A stretch of 49,919 nucleotides of DNA. Origin: an uncultured Aquimarina sp. Its GTDB lineage: Bacteria > Bacteroidota > Bacteroidia > Flavobacteriales > Flavobacteriaceae. Position 1 is the stretch's first letter. The number at the start of each line of letters is the position of its first letter. The stretch lies in the NCBI GenBank assembly GCA_947495425.1, contig CANLYR010000035.1, positions 1-49,919 of the forward strand, in the 5' to 3' direction. Shown here one piece after another: positions 17,829-25,777 of this stretch. The notes under the pieces are model-generated. The model ran no database searches. It was not told the origin of the DNA and saw only the letters and a program-made list of their open reading frames with translations. Position numbers and translations under genes: made by a program.

Positions 17829-17859
17829 TTTGGTTATTTGAAATTTATGTATATCTTTA
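17829..17859 (+). promoter_or_regulatory. Promoter of sRNA copy 2
   Basis: TTTG (17829-17832), 19-base spacer, TATCTTTA (17852-17859). Same geometry as copy 1. Confidence 0.8.
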
Positions 17860-17862
17860 CAA

Positions 17863-17994
17863 AGTGAAAATGAGTTATAGCTTTCATTTCCCCCAAGATG
17901 AAAGCTTCTAATAAAAGTGAGTTTTAATTTTAGAGTAAGCCCCTAAATTAAGATGATTTGTGTGAAGAGAAAGAGTGCGAGAGCACTCTTTTTT
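17863..17994 (+). ncRNA. Small RNA, copy 2 of 4
   Basis: Same design as copy 1: inferred 132-nt transcript, two C-rich hairpins and a terminator. It differs from copy 1 by a T-to-C change in the first loop, which makes it CCCCCA, and by an A-to-G change in the linker just before the terminator stem. Both changes leave all stems intact. Confidence 0.82.
17970..17994 (+). terminator. Terminator of sRNA copy 2
   Basis: The same nine-bp stem with GAGA loop and a T-run as in copy 1. Confidence 0.9.
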
Positions 17995-18122
17995 GTTTTC
18001 AGTATTTGACATGAGTATAATCATAAGTAATTTAAATTGTAAGTAAAATACTACTTTTTTGTTACCTAATATTTATTTTCATTGTTAAAAAGATTTTATT
18101 TATAGATAAAATACACTTTTTA

Positions 18123-18153
18123 TTTGGTTGTTTTAAATTTATGTATATCTTTA
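18123..18153 (+). promoter_or_regulatory. Promoter of sRNA copy 3
   Basis: TTTG (18123-18126), 19-base spacer, TATCTTTA (18146-18153). The spacer bases differ from copies 1 and 2, but its length is kept. Confidence 0.8.
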
Positions 18154-18156
18154 CAA

Positions 18157-18288
18157 AGTGAAAATGAGTTACAGCTTTCATTTCCCCCAAGATGAAAGCT
18201 TCTAATAAAAGTGAGTTTTAATTTTAGAGTAAGCCCCTAAATTAAGATGATTTGTGTGAAGAAAAAGAGTGCGAGAGCACTCTTTTTT
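18157..18288 (+). ncRNA. Small RNA, copy 3 of 4
   Basis: Same design. It shares the CCCCCA loop with copy 2 and has one further change (T to C at the base just before the first stem), outside the perfect stem. The rest equals copy 1. Confidence 0.82.
18264..18288 (+). terminator. Terminator of sRNA copy 3
   Basis: The same nine-bp stem with GAGA loop, followed by a T-run. Confidence 0.9.
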
Positions 18289-18417
18289 GTTTTCCAGTAT
18301 TTGACTTGAGTATATTCATGAGCAATCAAAAATGTAGGCAAAGTACTACTTTTATTGATAGTTAATATTAATGTCCATTGCTAAAAAACATTATTCATGG
18401 ATAAAATACATTTTTTG

Positions 18418-18448
18418 TTTGGTGGTTTAAATAATATATGTATCTTTA
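18418..18448 (+). promoter_or_regulatory. Promoter of sRNA copy 4
   Basis: TTTG (18418-18421), 19-base spacer, TATCTTTA (18441-18448). The surrounding bases differ most from the other copies, yet both boxes and their spacing are intact. Confidence 0.8.
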
Positions 18449-18451
18449 CAA

Positions 18452-18583
18452 AGTGAAAATGAGTTATAGCTTTCATTTCCTCCAAGATGAAAGCTTCTAA
18501 TAAAAGTGAGTTTTAATTTTAGAGTAAGCCCCTAAATTAAGATGATTTGTGTGAAGAAAAAGAGTGCGAGAGCACTCTTTTTT
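18452..18583 (+). ncRNA. Small RNA, copy 4 of 4
   Basis: The inferred transcript is identical to copy 1 up to the T-run, although the promoter surroundings have diverged. It faces the 3' end of the ABC exporter gene (stop at 18651); its bidirectional terminator may also end that minus-strand transcript. Confidence 0.82.
18559..18583 (+). terminator. Terminator of sRNA copy 4
   Basis: The same nine-bp stem with GAGA loop and T-run. On the minus strand it is followed by TTTTTCTTC, so it can serve the convergent ABC exporter gene. Confidence 0.88.
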
Positions 18584-18650
18584 GTTTTGGATACTTTATT
18601 GAAGTTTACTAGTGTTTATATTTTTTGTTTTAGAGATGGTCTTAAGCAAA

Positions 18651-20483
18651 CTAATAGTCCAATGATTGCATAGTAACTAGTTTTTGATAAACCCCTTTTG
18701 TATCAATTAGTTTTTCGTGAGTACCTTGTTCTACAATTTTTCCTTTTTGCATTACAACTATTACATCGGAATTTTGTATAGTTGATAGCCTATGTGCAAT
18801 TACAATACTGGTTCGATTTTTCATCATATTTTCTAAAGCAGATTGTACCAGTCTTTCGCTCTCTGTATCCAATGCCGAAGTAGCTTCATCAAGTATCATA
18901 ATCGGAGGATTTTTAAGAACTGCCCTTGCAATAGATAAACGCTGCTTTTGCCCTCCACTTAATTTATTACCACTATCTCCTATATTGGTTTCTATCCCTT
19001 TGGGTAAGTCTTTTACGAACTCCCATGCATTAGCAACCTTTAATGCATCGATGATTTCTTTTTCTGTTGCATTTTTGTCACCGACTAATAAATTGTTTTT
19101 GATAGTATCGTTAAATAAAATAGAATCTTGTGTAACTAATCCCATCAAGCTTCTTAATGAATGTTTGGTAAGTGCTCTAATATCGGTACCATCTATTTTT
19201 ATACTTCCTTTATTTACATCATAAAAACGTGTTACTAAATTTGCAATAGTTGATTTTCCACTACCAGATTGGCCAACTAGTGCCACAGAACTACCTATGG
19301 GGACGTGTAATGTGAAGTCATTAAGCACATATTCATCTTCATATTTGAAAGAAATATTTTCAATATGAATTTCAGAATTAAAGCCTTCTTTTTCTTTGGC
19401 ATTGGGTATATCCTGTAAAGGAGACTGTGTGTTCAGAATTTCTAATACTCGCTCTGCTGCTGCATTCCCTTTTTTAACACCATAATTAGCTTTAGAAATT
19501 GCTTTTGCCGGGGTGAGAATGTTGTATGCCAATCCTATGTATGCTAGAAACATTTCAGCTTCAAGGGAGCCATCTATGAATACAAGTCGACCACCATACC
19601 ATAACAATACAGAAATCACGCAGATTCCCAAAAATTCGCTTGTTGGCGATGCCAGATTTTGTCGATTTAGTAGTGTGTTTGAAAAACTAAAAAATCTTTG
19701 AGTAGATTGCTTAAATTTAGTATTGAAAATTTTTTCAGCATTAAATCCTTTAATTACCTTCAAGCCACCCAGTGTTTCTTCAACAATAGAAAGAAAGTAT
19801 CCTTGTTCTTTCTGAACCTTATCTGAGTGCTTTTTTAACGTTTTACCGATTAACGAAATTAAAAAACCCGAAACCGGAATAAAAATAAAAACAAAAAGAG
19901 TAAGTTTTGTACTTAGGAAAAGCATCATTGCTAATGTAAATACGATTGTTAAGGGTTCGCGAACAATCAATTCTAAAATAGAAAGAAAGGAATGTTGTAT
20001 TTCTAAAACATCTGTTGAAATTCTAGACATCGTATCACCTTTTCGTTTTTCTGAGAAAAAGGATAGGGGCAGACTCACTGTTTTTTGATATAATTCATCT
20101 CTGATATCTCTTAATACTCCATTTCTTAGAAACGTGATGAAATACATAGCAAGATAGTTAAAGAGATTTTTTAGCATAAAAATAGCAATAATTGCTATAA
20201 TCATATAGGTTAGCACTTGCATTTTACCTTGCAGAACAACAGTATCTTCAATATAGCAATTGAGAGTATCTGTCAGGTATGTTTTCAATCCTGTAATCCC
20301 ATCCCAAACAGGTTGATTGTATTGTATATCTTTATTAGTATTAAAAAGTACTTTGAGCACAGGAATCAGAGCAACAAATGATAACGCACTAAATAATGCA
20401 TAAAAAATATTACAGATAATATTTAAGATTCCGTAGGATTTATAAGGTTTCGCAAAGCGAAGAATTTGTTTAAAGTAATTCAT
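18651..20483 (-). CDS. ABC exporter, fused permease and ATPase (MsbA-like)
   Basis: Type IV (MsbA-like) half-transporter, 610 aa. The N-terminal 330 residues form a six-helix transmembrane domain. The ATPase follows with Walker A GQSGSGKST, Q-loop LVTQDS, signature LSGGQKQRLSIARA, Walker B IMILDEATSALD and the H-loop IAHRLST. It should work as a homodimer in the inner membrane. Lipid A or another lipid/glycan is a usual substrate for this branch, but the substrate cannot be assigned by sequence. It starts 30 bases after the phosphohexomutase stop, so the two are probably co-transcribed. Confidence 0.9.
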   Translation of the reverse strand: MNYFKQILRFAKPYKSYGILNIICNIFYALFSALSFVALIPVLKVLFNTNKDIQYNQPVWDGITGLKTYLTDTLNCYIEDTVVLQGKMQVLTYMIIAIIAIFMLKNLFNYLAMYFITFLRNGVLRDIRDELYQKTVSLPLSFFSEKRKGDTMSRISTDVLEIQHSFLSILELIVREPLTIVFTLAMMLFLSTKLTLFVFIFIPVSGFLISLIGKTLKKHSDKVQKEQGYFLSIVEETLGGLKVIKGFNAEKIFNTKFKQSTQRFFSFSNTLLNRQNLASPTSEFLGICVISVLLWYGGRLVFIDGSLEAEMFLAYIGLAYNILTPAKAISKANYGVKKGNAAAERVLEILNTQSPLQDIPNAKEKEGFNSEIHIENISFKYEDEYVLNDFTLHVPIGSSVALVGQSGSGKSTIANLVTRFYDVNKGSIKIDGTDIRALTKHSLRSLMGLVTQDSILFNDTIKNNLLVGDKNATEKEIIDALKVANAWEFVKDLPKGIETNIGDSGNKLSGGQKQRLSIARAVLKNPPIMILDEATSALDTESERLVQSALENMMKNRTSIVIAHRLSTIQNSDVIVVMQKGKIVEQGTHEKLIDTKGVYQKLVTMQSLDY

Positions 20484-20513
20484 TAAAGTACATGTAGCAG
20501 TAGAAACTACTAT

Positions 20514-22244
20514 TTAGGTTAATTTTAAATCATTTTTAATAGCTTCGATTTTACGATCTAATTGCTGTTGCATACGATCATAATCTGCAATCGTATTGAG
20601 TGTATCTTGTATGCTGATATAAAATTTAATTTTTGGCTCAGTACCACTTGGTCTGGCAGCAATTTTGCTTCCTGATTCTGTATAAAAAATTAAAACATTA
20701 GATTGTGGTATATCAATAGTACTTTCGGTATGATCCATAATATTTTTTGCAATACCTGTTTGATAATCTTCAATCAATACTACTTTTTCGTCATTAATAG
20801 ATTTTGGTGGATTATTCCTTAAATCAATCATGGTTTGTTTTATTTCGGCAGCACCATGCATTCCTTTTTTTACTAAGGAGATTAGGCTTTCTTCATAAAA
20901 ACCATATTGTGTGTATAATTCAAGTAACTTCGTATAGAAAGAACTTCCGTTGGCTTTGGTAGAAGCAACAATTTCGCATGCTAGTAGGGTAGAGGTAACA
21001 GCATCTTTGTCTCTAACAAAATCTCCAACCATAAACCCAAAACTTTCTTCACCACCACCGATAAAATGTTTCTCGGGATAGTCTTTTATCAATTTTGCAA
21101 TCCATTTGAAGCCGGTAAGCACCTCTTTATACTCAACATCATAATGATCTGCAAGAGTTTTCATCATAGGGGTTGAAACGATGGTTGAAGCAATAAATTC
21201 ATTACCCTGTAGTCCTTTTTGATTTTTGTAATGCTCTAATAGAAACCAGGTCATTACAATCATGGTTTGATTTCCGTTGAGTAATTGCAATTCTCCATTA
21301 GTGTTACGAACAGCTATACCTAATCTATCACAATCTGGGTCAGTACCGATTACGATATCGGCATTAACCTCTTTAGCCAGTTGTAAAGCTAAGGTTAGTG
21401 CTTCTGGTTCCTCTGGATTAGGTGATGTAACCGTAGGAAAATTGCCATTAGGTTCTGCTTGTTCTTGTACAACATGAACATTTTTATATCCAGCTTTTTC
21501 TAGTGTTTCGGGGACTGCAGTGATAGATGTGCCGTGTAGCGAGGTGAATACGATAGTTGTATTATCTTTTGCTTCTTGTGAAGCAGAAAAACTTCCGTGT
21601 TGCACACTTTTATCAATAAAAATGGTATCAATTTCGGCATCTATTTTTTGTATCAGATTTTGATTTGCTTTAAAATTAATATCTGCATAGTTTAATGTAT
21701 TTATTTCGGCAATGATCTCATGATCCTGTGGAGGAACTAATTGCCCACCATCTTGCCAATATACTTTATATCCGTTATACTCAGGAGGGTTATGACTGGC
21801 AGTTAAAACGATCCCACAGTGGCATCCAAGTTCTTTTACTGCAAATGATAATTCTGGTGTAGGGCGTAAGTTTGAAAATAGATAGACCTTAATCCCATTT
21901 GCAGAAAATACATCAGCTACAATTTGTGCTAAGGTATCACTGTTGTTTCTACAATCATATGCAATTACAGCTTTGGTTTGTTCATCGGGGAACTTTTGTA
22001 TAAGGTAGTTGCTTAACCCTTGTGTGCTTTTTCCTAATGTATATTTGTTGATTCTATTAGTGCCAACTCCCATGATACCTCGCATACCTCCAGTGCCAAA
22101 CTCAAGATCTTTGTAGAAGCTTTCTTTTAACTGTTCTGGATTGTTATTCTGTAAATTTTTGATTTCCTTTTGAGTTTCTGGATCAAAAACAGAAGTTAGC
22201 CATTCTTCAATTCTAGTAAATATAACAGAATCTGTGGTTTGCAT
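20514..22244 (-). CDS. Phosphohexomutase (phosphoglucomutase/phosphomannomutase)
   Basis: Alpha-D-phosphohexomutase, 576 aa, interconverting hexose 1- and 6-phosphates. Seen: the phosphoserine loop LTASHNPPEYNGYK near residue 145, the metal site GTDPDCDRLG near 305, the sugar-binding loop GGGEESFG near 380, and the phosphate-binding loop RPSGTEPKIKFY near 535. The length fits the PgcA/PGM2-like branch. Whether glucose or mannose is preferred cannot be read. It may feed nucleotide-sugar synthesis, in keeping with the adjacent glycosyltransferase. A minus-strand TATTTTTG lies at 22262-22269. Confidence 0.9.
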   Translation of the reverse strand: MQTTDSVIFTRIEEWLTSVFDPETQKEIKNLQNNNPEQLKESFYKDLEFGTGGMRGIMGVGTNRINKYTLGKSTQGLSNYLIQKFPDEQTKAVIAYDCRNNSDTLAQIVADVFSANGIKVYLFSNLRPTPELSFAVKELGCHCGIVLTASHNPPEYNGYKVYWQDGGQLVPPQDHEIIAEINTLNYADINFKANQNLIQKIDAEIDTIFIDKSVQHGSFSASQEAKDNTTIVFTSLHGTSITAVPETLEKAGYKNVHVVQEQAEPNGNFPTVTSPNPEEPEALTLALQLAKEVNADIVIGTDPDCDRLGIAVRNTNGELQLLNGNQTMIVMTWFLLEHYKNQKGLQGNEFIASTIVSTPMMKTLADHYDVEYKEVLTGFKWIAKLIKDYPEKHFIGGGEESFGFMVGDFVRDKDAVTSTLLACEIVASTKANGSSFYTKLLELYTQYGFYEESLISLVKKGMHGAAEIKQTMIDLRNNPPKSINDEKVVLIEDYQTGIAKNIMDHTESTIDIPQSNVLIFYTESGSKIAARPSGTEPKIKFYISIQDTLNTIADYDRMQQQLDRKIEAIKNDLKLT

Positions 22245-22261
22245 GGGTATATTTTTAAGTG

Positions 22262-22269
22262 CAAAAATA
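22262..22269 (-). promoter_or_regulatory. -7 element of the phosphohexomutase gene
   Basis: Minus-strand TATTTTTG (TAnnTTTG match), 18 bases before the ATG. The -33 box is not clear. Confidence 0.4.
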
Positions 22270-22356
22270 CTATTTATTTTGTTTAAAAGAATGAATTAGT
22301 ATATGTCACATCCTAGATCAGTCAATATGGGATATTACTGTAGTTCTTTTGAAATT

Positions 22357-23304
22357 TTAAAGGTGTATTTTTTCAGATATACTATATCGTTCTTTGTTTC
22401 TTTTACTGGTTAAAATAATTTCACCTAGAAATCCAGCCAGGAAAAATTGTGTTCCTAATATCATAGCCGTAAGAGCCACATAGAATTCTGGTCTTTGTGC
22501 GATAAGTCTTCCTTGTGTTTCTATAAAAAGTTTATCGATTCCGAGGAATAGAGAAAAACCAAAACCAACAATAAATAGCAAGGTACCAATAAGACCAAAA
22601 AAGTGCATAGGTCTTTTGCCAAAATGCGACATAAACCAAATTGTAATCAAATCAAGAAAGCCATTAATAAACCTACTCATGCCAAATTTGGTTTTGCCAT
22701 ATTTTCTTGCCTGATGTAAAACTACTTTTTCTCCGATTTTTGAGAAGCCTGCATTTTTTGCTAAGACAGGGATATACCGATGCATTTCGCCGTGAACATC
22801 GATGTTTTTGACAACAATATTTTTATAGGCTTTAAGACCACAGTTGAAATCATGTAATTTTACTCCGGATGTCTTTCTTGCAGCCGCATTAAATAATTTT
22901 GAAGGTATGTTTTTTGCGATAACAGAATCGTATCTTTTCTTTTTCCAACCCGAAATCAAATCAAAACCTTCTTTATCAATAAGCTCGTAAAGCTCAGGTA
23001 TTTCTTCTGGGTTGTCTTGTAAATCAGCATCCATGGTAATGATTACTTTTCCTTGTGCAGCAGCAAAACCAGCATGCAAAGCTTGAGATTTCCCAAAATT
23101 CTTAAGAAATCGAATTCCTTTTACATGTTGATCTTTTGTTGAGAGTTCAGAAATGGTATCCCACGATCCATCTGTGCTACCATCATCAATAAAAATGATT
23201 TCATAAGAAAAAGAATTGGATTGCATAACATTTGCAATCCAATTGTATAATTCGTTAAGAGACTCCTGCTCATTAAGCAGTGGTATGACCATAGATATAT
23301 TCAT
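22357..23304 (-). CDS. Family 2 glycosyltransferase (DPM/GtrB-like)
   Basis: Membrane glycosyltransferase, 315 aa. Seen: the GT-A start MVIPLLNEQESLNEL, the nucleotide site FIDDGSTDGSW, the metal site TMDADLQDNPEEI, and the lipid-acceptor region HQARKYGKTKFGMSRF, followed by two membrane helices at about residues 232-260 and 270-300. This is the layout of polyprenyl-phosphate hexose synthases such as GtrB. It probably loads a sugar on undecaprenyl phosphate. It is separated by three bases from the DUF4199 gene upstream, so they are co-transcribed. Confidence 0.9.
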   Translation of the reverse strand: MNISMVIPLLNEQESLNELYNWIANVMQSNSFSYEIIFIDDGSTDGSWDTISELSTKDQHVKGIRFLKNFGKSQALHAGFAAAQGKVIITMDADLQDNPEEIPELYELIDKEGFDLISGWKKKRYDSVIAKNIPSKLFNAAARKTSGVKLHDFNCGLKAYKNIVVKNIDVHGEMHRYIPVLAKNAGFSKIGEKVVLHQARKYGKTKFGMSRFINGFLDLITIWFMSHFGKRPMHFFGLIGTLLFIVGFGFSLFLGIDKLFIETQGRLIAQRPEFYVALTAMILGTQFFLAGFLGEIILTSKRNKERYSISEKIHL

Positions 23305-23307
23305 AAT

Positions 23308-23835
23308 CTAATATAAGTCTTGTTTTTTTTGCATAACTAATCCACTAATTAAAGAAATGATAAAGCCCATAAACAGACTACCAATAAGTCCAAGTGCAAA
23401 ACTTATAGCTGGGGTTTGTAATTTTTCTGTTATTGCAAGTGTTTGCTCTATTTGCTCTTTTGGCATATCAGGAAATTTCTCTATTGTCTTTTCTCTTTGG
23501 ATTTCCATTACCTGTTTTGTGTAATCAGGCTCAATTACTGTAGTTAGCGTAGTATTCCAAATAGCAGAAAGAATACCACCAATAAGTGCAATCCCAATAC
23601 CTACTTTAAGTGCATCAGTTAAATTTAAAAACCCGCTATTTCTAGTTTTGTAGGCTTTAATACCATACACAATAGCGCCCAAAAGGATAAGAAGTCCTAA
23701 TATCCCGATGGACCAGTGAGGATCTTTATAAATACCAGTAGCATATATTATAGCACTAAATAGTATTGAAACTACTCCTAGAACTACTCCATGTTTTATG
23801 ATTATTTGTTTTGTGGCTGTTTTTTCATCTTCCAT
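23308..23835 (-). CDS. DUF4199 membrane protein
   Basis: A 175-aa protein with four predicted membrane helices (about residues 14-31, 38-58, 76-98 and 145-168) and a charged periplasmic or cytoplasmic loop between the third and fourth. This is the DUF4199 pattern common in Bacteroidota, where it usually precedes a glycosyltransferase gene as here. The function is unknown. It is the first gene of a two-gene operon. Confidence 0.85.
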   Translation of the reverse strand: MEDEKTATKQIIIKHGVVLGVVSILFSAIIYATGIYKDPHWSIGILGLLILLGAIVYGIKAYKTRNSGFLNLTDALKVGIGIALIGGILSAIWNTTLTTVIEPDYTKQVMEIQREKTIEKFPDMPKEQIEQTLAITEKLQTPAISFALGLIGSLFMGFIISLISGLVMQKKQDLY

Positions 23836-23945
23836 ATTCTATATAAATTTGGTTATTATTAACCATAAGTAGCAAATATACTAAATTGTTACAGCTAGCC
23901 TAAAAAACATTTTTGAAGAAAATCACTAAAAAAAATTATTTTGGT

Positions 23946-23976
23946 ATTGTTCATTCGAAGAATATCATTAAATTTG
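23946..23976 (+). promoter_or_regulatory. Promoter of the L31 gene
   Basis: ATTG (23946-23949), 19-base spacer, TAAATTTG (23969-23976). The -7 box is a perfect TAnnTTTG and lies 28 bases before the start codon. Confidence 0.7.
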
Positions 23977-24004
23977 CACTTCGAAAAATGATAAGAACAA
24001 TATA

Positions 24005-24256
24005 ATGAGAAAAGATATTCACCCAGAAAATTATAGATTAGTTGCTTTCAAAGATATGTCTAACGATGAAGTTTTTTTAACTAAGTCTACCGCAAATACT
24101 AAGGAGACGCTTGATGTTGATGGCGTAGAGTATCCTTTAGTTAAGTTAGAGATATCAAGAACGTCTCATCCGTTTTATACAGGAAAATCAAAACTTATCG
24201 ATACTGCAGGACGTATCGACAAGTTCAAAAATAAATACGCTAAGTTTAAAAAATAA
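24005..24256 (+). CDS. rpmE2: Type B 50S ribosomal protein L31
   Basis: An 83-aa ribosomal protein. Seen: the N-terminus [19 protein letters not shown], the [16 protein letters not shown] core and the [16 protein letters not shown] tail. There are no CxxC zinc motifs, which defines the type B (C-minus) form used under zinc limitation in many bacteria; in Bacteroidota it is often the only L31. It is a single gene with its own promoter and a strong terminator. Confidence 0.96.
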   Translation: MRKDIHPENYRLVAFKDMSNDEVFLTKSTANTKETLDVDGVEYPLVKLEISRTSHPFYTGKSKLIDTAGRIDKFKNKYAKFKK

Positions 24257-24562
24257 ATATAGCAATCAAATTATATTACAAAGCCTTTCTGTACTGAAAG
24301 GCTTTTTTTTGGATCAAAATCCTGAAAGAGGATAAATTATTATGCTTTGAATAGTTCTACACTGCGGTTGAAAGACAGAACATAAGGAATACTATAAGTA
24401 CATAAATATTAAAAATACTTAGAGCTTTGGTTTAGGTTACTATTACTAAAAGACTATGTTTAATAATATTTCAAAATAAAATAGCTAAACAACATTATTT
24501 TTAGCATGAACGTCTTTATTTTTGTAACTGTTTAGGATAGTGAACTTTTTTCAAAACCAATT
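24257..24562. other. Intergenic region between L31 and GlmU-like genes
   Basis: It holds the L31 terminator (24281-24310), then about 200 bases with no reading frame or structured RNA that I recognise, then a TATTTTTG (24517-24524) that may be the -7 element of the GlmU-like gene. No matching TTTG lies 19 bases before it. Confidence 0.5.
24281..24310 (+). terminator. Terminator of the L31 gene
   Basis: AAGCCTTTC, six-base loop, GAAAGGCTT and a run of T. It lies 25 bases past the stop codon. Confidence 0.92.
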
Positions 24563-25741
24563 ATGAATTATATTCTTTTTGATGGTGCTTCACGTGATGC
24601 ACTATTGCCTTTTACCTATACCAGACCTGTTGCCGAAATTAGAATCGGAATTTTAACCATTCGTGAGAAATGGGAGAAATATCTTGGATATACTACATCA
24701 ACAGTAACCGAAGATTATCTTAGTGAGAAATTTCCAATGGTAGAACTTAAAGAGAATATAATGATTAATGCCTCTTATCTTCCTTCAGAAAATTTGGTTG
24801 AAAAAATTAAAGATCTTAATATTGGTCAAGCTATATTTTTTGCAAACGAGCCTATTGCTTTTTATAGTGTTGAAGGGCAAGAAGTGAATTTTGACTCCTA
24901 CGAAATCATACCATACGGCGAAAAGATTTTTACGGTCAAAAATACATGGGATATCTTCTCAAAGAACGAACAAGCTATCCATGAGGATTTTAAATTATTA
25001 ACCCAAGATCGAACAAGTCAGTCAATACCGGATAGTAATCATGTGATAGCTCCAGAAAATATTTTTTTAGAAGAAGGTGCAACACTAGAGTTTGCTATAC
25101 TTAATGCTGCTAAAGGACCAATTTATATTGGAAAAAATGCAGAGATTATGGAGGGTAGTATCATAAGAGGACCTTTTGCACTCTGTGAGTATGCTACATT
25201 AAAAATGGGATCAAAAATTTATGGAGGCACTACAATTGGACCGTATTCTAAAATAGGAGGTGAAGTAACTAATTGCGTAGTTTTTGGACACTCTAATAAG
25301 GGACATGATGGATTTATTGGTAATTCGGTAATAGGCGAGTGGTGTAACCTGGGAGCAGACACGAATACATCAAATTTAAAAAATAACTATGCTCCCGTAC
25401 GCCTATGGAGTTATGAAACCGAAGGTTTTGCGAAAACAGGATTACAGTTTTGTGGATTAATGATGGGCGATCATTCTAAATGTGGAATTAACACTATGTT
25501 TAATACAGGGACTGTAGTAGGAGTGAATGCAAATATTTTTGGTAGTGGCTTTCCTCGCAATTTTATACCTAGCTATAGTTGGGGTGGTAGTGGTGGCTTT
25601 ACAACCTATCAAACTAAAAAAGCTTTTGAAGTAGCCAAAGTAGTAATGTCTAGAAGAAATTTGGACTTTACCGAGCAAGATAAAAAGATTCTAGAGCATG
25701 TTTTTGAAGAAACTAAATCGTGGCGAAAGGGGTATGACTAG
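24563..25741 (+). CDS. GlmU-family sugar-nucleotide transferase-like protein
   Basis: A 392-aa protein of the Bacteroidota 'GlmU family': an N-terminal region that replaces the classic nucleotidyltransferase domain (MNYILFDGASRDALLPFTYT, then RPVAEIRIGI), and a C-terminal left-handed beta-helix of hexapeptide repeats (about residues 170-340, e.g. IYIGKNAEIMEGSIIRGPFA). The standard GlmU pyrophosphorylase motif GxGTRMxS is absent, so the true reaction is uncertain. It may bind a sugar-1-phosphate. It is a single gene facing the peptide-binding protein gene. Confidence 0.8.
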   Translation: MNYILFDGASRDALLPFTYTRPVAEIRIGILTIREKWEKYLGYTTSTVTEDYLSEKFPMVELKENIMINASYLPSENLVEKIKDLNIGQAIFFANEPIAFYSVEGQEVNFDSYEIIPYGEKIFTVKNTWDIFSKNEQAIHEDFKLLTQDRTSQSIPDSNHVIAPENIFLEEGATLEFAILNAAKGPIYIGKNAEIMEGSIIRGPFALCEYATLKMGSKIYGGTTIGPYSKIGGEVTNCVVFGHSNKGHDGFIGNSVIGEWCNLGADTNTSNLKNNYAPVRLWSYETEGFAKTGLQFCGLMMGDHSKCGINTMFNTGTVVGVNANIFGSGFPRNFIPSYSWGGSGGFTTYQTKKAFEVAKVVMSRRNLDFTEQDKKILEHVFEETKSWRKGYD

Positions 25742-25777
25742 ATTTGAAGTAATAAAAACAAGCTAAAAATTATTGGC

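Larger units (their letters stand above)
17441..18583 (+). repeat. Tandem array of four sRNA-gene units (293-295 bp each)
   Basis: Four direct repeats spaced 293, 294 and 295 bp apart. Each unit holds a leader with ATAAAAT, a promoter, a transcribed core of about 132 bases, an intrinsic terminator, and a spacer starting GTATTTGAC. The cores differ at no more than three positions, and units 1 and 4 are identical from the start of the core to the T-run. The spacers and promoter surroundings have many substitutions and small indels. A worn copy of the spacer (AATTGTAAGAAAATTAGTA) precedes unit 1, which marks the left edge of the duplication. The array is too long-period and too gene-like to be a CRISPR or a simple satellite. 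Confidence 0.92.

Noticed and set aside
17441..18583. CRISPR array, integron cassette array or satellite
   Set aside because: The period (about 294 bp) is far above CRISPR size, there is no spacer/repeat pattern and no cas or integrase gene. Each unit has its own promoter and terminator.
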